This document shows positions 5,768 to 7,523 of a DNA stretch of 7,523 bases, piece by piece. Below the pieces are notes generated by a model. It was not told where the DNA came from. It worked only from the letters and a program-made list of their open reading frames with translations, and did no database searches. Source of the DNA: Pyrodictiaceae archaeon (GTDB taxonomy: Archaea > Thermoproteota > Thermoprotei_A > Sulfolobales > Pyrodictiaceae). Both the position numbers and the translations under genes were made by a program. The stretch spans positions 12,383 through 19,905 of the forward strand of contig JALTYD010000063.1 of assembly GCA_027046525.1 (NCBI GenBank). The letters are read 5' to 3'. Numbering within the stretch: the first letter of the stretch is position 1; every line of letters starts with the position of its first letter.

Positions 5768-6683
5768 TTCTTACGTCCTCAGAGCCTAGCTCATCTAGAC
5801 TACTACTGTATAGCAACTGTAACTCATCTATAGTTAGTGGTTCGCCCCTTTCTAGTTTTTTCCTTATCTTTTCTCTCTTATCTCTATATATTGCTTCTAG
5901 CCTACTCCTAGTTCTCCTTATCTGTAGGTTCCTTAGCTCTTCGTTGAGGGTTCTGAGCAGTGATATTTTTTCGTTTATTTTATTTTGTAGAGTGTCTATT
6001 TTAGAAGATATTTCCTCTATTTGTTTCTTTAGGCTATCTATACGGCTGCCGAGATCGTCTAGTTCCGATTTCACTCTCTTAATTTCTTCGTTTATTCTAT
6101 CTATCTTCTCTCCTCTTGCTCTAATCCCTCTACCTATACTTTTCACTTGTAAACGAAGACTAACAAGTTCTGCTCTTTTCTCTGTTAATATATTTAATAG
6201 TTGCCTAGCTTGTAGCATTTTCTCAAGCATAGCTTCTAGTCGTGAGATCTCTTCTATTATCCTACGTTCCTCTTCGAGAGAAAGTATTGATGTTTGTTGT
6301 CTCCATTCTAGCTCCTCTATCTTCTTCATTACAGATGATAAACTCCGTTTAGCGTATGGTCCTATCTGAGAAGCAATACGTTTTGTCTCTTCTAGCTCAC
6401 TTAGGATGTTGTTTATTCTAGCAAAAAGCTCTTTACGTTTCTGCCGAAGACTCCTTATTTCTTCTACTAGTTCGTTTTTCTTTGATCTTAGAGAAACTAA
6501 GTATTCTCTGAGTGTCTTAGCTCTTTCTATTAGTCTAGCTCTTTCTAGTCTAAGCTTTTTAACATCGTCTATAAGTAGATATCGTTGTTCTTTAAGTTCT
6601 TTGATCTCGTCTCTTAGGGCAGTAATAGTATTTACAATTTCTTCTTCACTCCTATACTGTGGTTTTTTGTTGTCTCTGCTCAT
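5727..6683 (-). CDS. Long coiled-coil protein, COG1340-like
   Basis: The 318-residue protein is almost all predicted coiled coil. Residues about 13-105 and 120-258 are Glu/Lys/Arg/Leu-rich with heptad-like spacing, broken near 105-120 by IASQIGPYAKRSLS. The C-terminal segment KKLERGEPLTIDELQLLYSS (about 275-295) resembles the KLxxGExLTxxELxLL motif that I associate with archaeal COG1340 proteins, some of which carry doubtful names such as phosphoserine phosphatase. An acidic Ser/Asp tail follows. Likely a structural or scaffold protein; no enzyme motif, membrane span or Walker ATPase site is visible, so it is not an SMC. The ATG at 6683 is the earliest possible start, since TAG lies two codons upstream, but the GGAG there abuts the ATG. 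The gene overlaps DUF373 by 41 bases and follows the SWIM gene by 57. Confidence 0.88.
   Translation of the reverse strand: MSRDNKKPQYRSEEEIVNTITALRDEIKELKEQRYLLIDDVKKLRLERARLIERAKTLREYLVSLRSKKNELVEEIRSLRQKRKELFARINNILSELEETKRIASQIGPYAKRSLSSVMKKIEELEWRQQTSILSLEEERRIIEEISRLEAMLEKMLQARQLLNILTEKRAELVSLRLQVKSIGRGIRARGEKIDRINEEIKRVKSELDDLGSRIDSLKKQIEEISSKIDTLQNKINEKISLLRTLNEELRNLQIRRTRSRLEAIYRDKREKIRKKLERGEPLTIDELQLLYSSSLDELGSEDVRNESEDKEATRTSS
5776..5780 (-). promoter_or_regulatory. Shine-Dalgarno for the DUF373 gene
   Basis: GAGGA on the minus strand has eight bases to the ATG at 5767. It lies within the coding end of the coiled-coil gene, which supports the overlapping start and a shared mRNA. 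Confidence 0.6.
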
Positions 6684-6746
6684 CTCCTACAACCCTGTTC
6701 TTCAGGCCATTGTTAGTACCTAGTTACTAGTTATTAGGAGTTAGGG
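6684..6746. repeat. SWIM / coiled-coil gap with short degenerate tandem repeat
   Basis: The 57-base space (6684-6740) plus the SWIM stop codon. Plus-strand bases 6720-6746 read as CTAGTTA twice, then TTAGGAG and TTAGGG, a short run of imperfect 6-7-base units. On the minus strand this gives closely spaced TAA and TAG triplets just after the SWIM stop. I see no TATA box at the right distance from the coiled-coil ATG, so the gene probably depends on upstream transcription. The repeat may be chance. Confidence 0.3.
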
Positions 6747-7175
6747 TTCTATATCTTCGTACAGTATTCTTCTGAGAGAAGAAGAACGTCCTACAGCTAG
6801 AGCTTCATACAGTATGTTGTAGAGAGTTTCCTCGTCAATTTGGTTAGTCAAGTCGTAGTATCTGTCTTCTTTCTTTGATAATTCTACTGCAACTAGGTGA
6901 TAGCAAGGTTCATCTGCTAGGCGATACACTATTTTTATCTGAAAATGTGGACAGCTACAGTAAGTATTAGGAATAACTATATAGTCAGAGTCTTTGCCTA
7001 TAACGATCCATATTTCTGTAGGTTGTCGGGCTACTAGTACTGTCTTGAAGAGAGATGATGTAGCTATTGCATCTGGCGATGGTGCTTCTAGAGCACGTTT
7101 AATTGATTCCTTTAGGATCTCTGATATTGCTTTATTTTCTCTCGTAGATGGAGTGCTATTCTTGTCCTCTTGCAT
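6741..7175 (-). CDS. SWIM zinc-finger protein
   Basis: A 144-residue protein with a complete SWIM motif CxCx15CxH: C73, C75 (YCSCPHF), C91 and H93 (PCYHLVAVEL). SWIM domains bind zinc and take part in DNA or protein binding; the best-known recombination example is eukaryotic Sws1, and archaea carry many small SWIM proteins. Residues 14-31 look helical, 43-68 (FKTVLVARQPTEIWIVIGKD and on) form the strands that usually precede the finger, and 115-140 look helical. The ATG at 7175 lies inside the end of rpiA, so 64 bases (7112-7175) are coding in two frames. No other ATG, GTG or TTG occurs before the conserved domain. A GAGGT at 7188-7192 on the minus strand is a possible Shine-Dalgarno, though 12 bases from the start. 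A role in DNA repair is family-based inference only. Confidence 0.9.
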   Translation of the reverse strand: MQEDKNSTPSTRENKAISEILKESIKRALEAPSPDAIATSSLFKTVLVARQPTEIWIVIGKDSDYIVIPNTYCSCPHFQIKIVYRLADEPCYHLVAVELSKKEDRYYDLTNQIDEETLYNILYEALAVGRSSSLRRILYEDIEP

Positions 7176-7523
7176 ATCTTTTCTTCGACCTCTTTCTCAG
7201 TATAGCCTACTAAGACCTTATCAATATATCCTATGAATAATCCGTGGCCTATAACTCCTGGAATAGTATCGAGAAGCGACTCATACTCTATGGGGTTGAT
7301 TACTCTCCAAGGCCATGTATCAATAACGTAGCCACCTATATCACTACAAGCTGGGCCATCTCTACACCTACACTCACTTCTTATCTCTGCTTTGATACCT
7401 CGTGCTCTAAGAGTTTCAACAACTGATTCTAAAACAGGAGGTATAACATCAAGCGGAACAGGTTTATCTTTCTCGCCTAACTGGTTAGATATTTTGGATT
7501 CATCTACTAAGATGATATTATAC
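7112..7523 (-). CDS. rpiA: Ribose-5-phosphate isomerase A, 5' end missing
   Basis: Interconverts ribose 5-phosphate and ribulose 5-phosphate in cytoplasmic pentose metabolism. About 136 C-terminal codons are in the window; the frame runs off the right edge, so the DGADE and KGGG active-site loops are not visible. What remains is clear: ILVDESK, whose Lys corresponds to the conserved DxSK lysine, then PLDVIPPVLESV, and the ending INPIEYESLLDTIPGVIGHGLFIGYIDKVLVGY. Two features are odd. The loop usually written as TDNGNYIID is SDIGGYVID and is preceded by a cysteine cluster, CRCRDGPAC (near 7341-7375). And about 25-30 charged residues extend past the usual end, overlapping the SWIM gene by 64 bases. 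The assignment is strong despite truncation. It is the first visible gene of the minus-strand run, so any promoter lies outside the window. Confidence 0.93.
   Translation of the reverse strand, partial: YNIILVDESKISNQLGEKDKPVPLDVIPPVLESVVETLRARGIKAEIRSECRCRDGPACSDIGGYVIDTWPWRVINPIEYESLLDTIPGVIGHGLFIGYIDKVLVGYTEKEVEEKICKRTRIALHLREKIKQYQRS

Noticed and set aside
5752..6369. Long plus-strand open frame (205 codons), Ser/Leu-rich
   Set aside because: Antisense shadow of the coiled-coil gene: its Ser/Leu/Phe-rich composition is what Glu/Lys/Arg codons give on the opposite strand. No start signal.
6406..6723. Plus-strand open frame opposite the coiled-coil N-terminus
   Set aside because: Same composition effect; low-complexity Ser/Leu protein with no recognisable domain.
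7244..7426. Plus-strand open frame opposite rpiA
   Set aside because: The minus strand encodes clear RpiA sequence; this is a shadow.
1..7523. CRISPR array, insertion sequence, tRNA, rRNA, toxin-antitoxin or phage genes
   Set aside because: No regularly spaced repeats, terminal inverted repeats, transposase, integrase or RNA-gene pattern seen on either strand.

Overview
The window looks like ordinary chromosome from a hyperthermophilic archaeon of the Thermoproteota (Crenarchaeota), probably near the Desulfurococcales. Reasons: A+T-rich DNA; Arg written mostly AGA/AGG and Ile often ATA; TTG and GTG starts; very tight packing; TATA-like boxes about 25 bases before some starts (leaderless transcripts); and archaeal families (DUF373, COG1340-type coiled coil, archaeal QueC, SWIM protein). 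I see no rRNA, tRNA, CRISPR array, transposase or phage gene. The exact genus cannot be read from this sequence.

Layout. 1-837 (+): 3' part of an M29 metallo-aminopeptidase, cut by the left edge. 882-1184 (+): small cysteine-rich orphan protein with its own TATA box. 1214-2077 (-): queC, for the archaeosine/preQ0 pathway. 2165-2893 and 2896-3282 (+): a two-gene operon of a sugar-1-phosphate nucleotidyltransferase and an unknown protein with a CTTC motif. 3287-3823 (-): a peroxiredoxin. 3974-4675 (+): uppS, a cis-prenyltransferase. 4679-7523 (-): a four-gene run, read right to left: rpiA (cut by the right edge), a SWIM zinc-finger protein, a long coiled-coil protein and a DUF373 membrane protein. 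The first two and the last two of these overlap.

Function. Most genes are housekeeping: peptide turnover, tRNA modification, activated-sugar and polyprenyl-carrier supply (both could feed N-glycosylation), peroxide defence and pentose phosphates. I see no obvious new defence or mobile system. The parts most worth following are the SWIM / coiled-coil / DUF373 run, the 64-base overlap that makes part of rpiA and the SWIM gene double-coding, a cysteine cluster in RpiA, the two unrecognised small proteins with cysteine motifs, and a marked excess of the palindrome CTAG.
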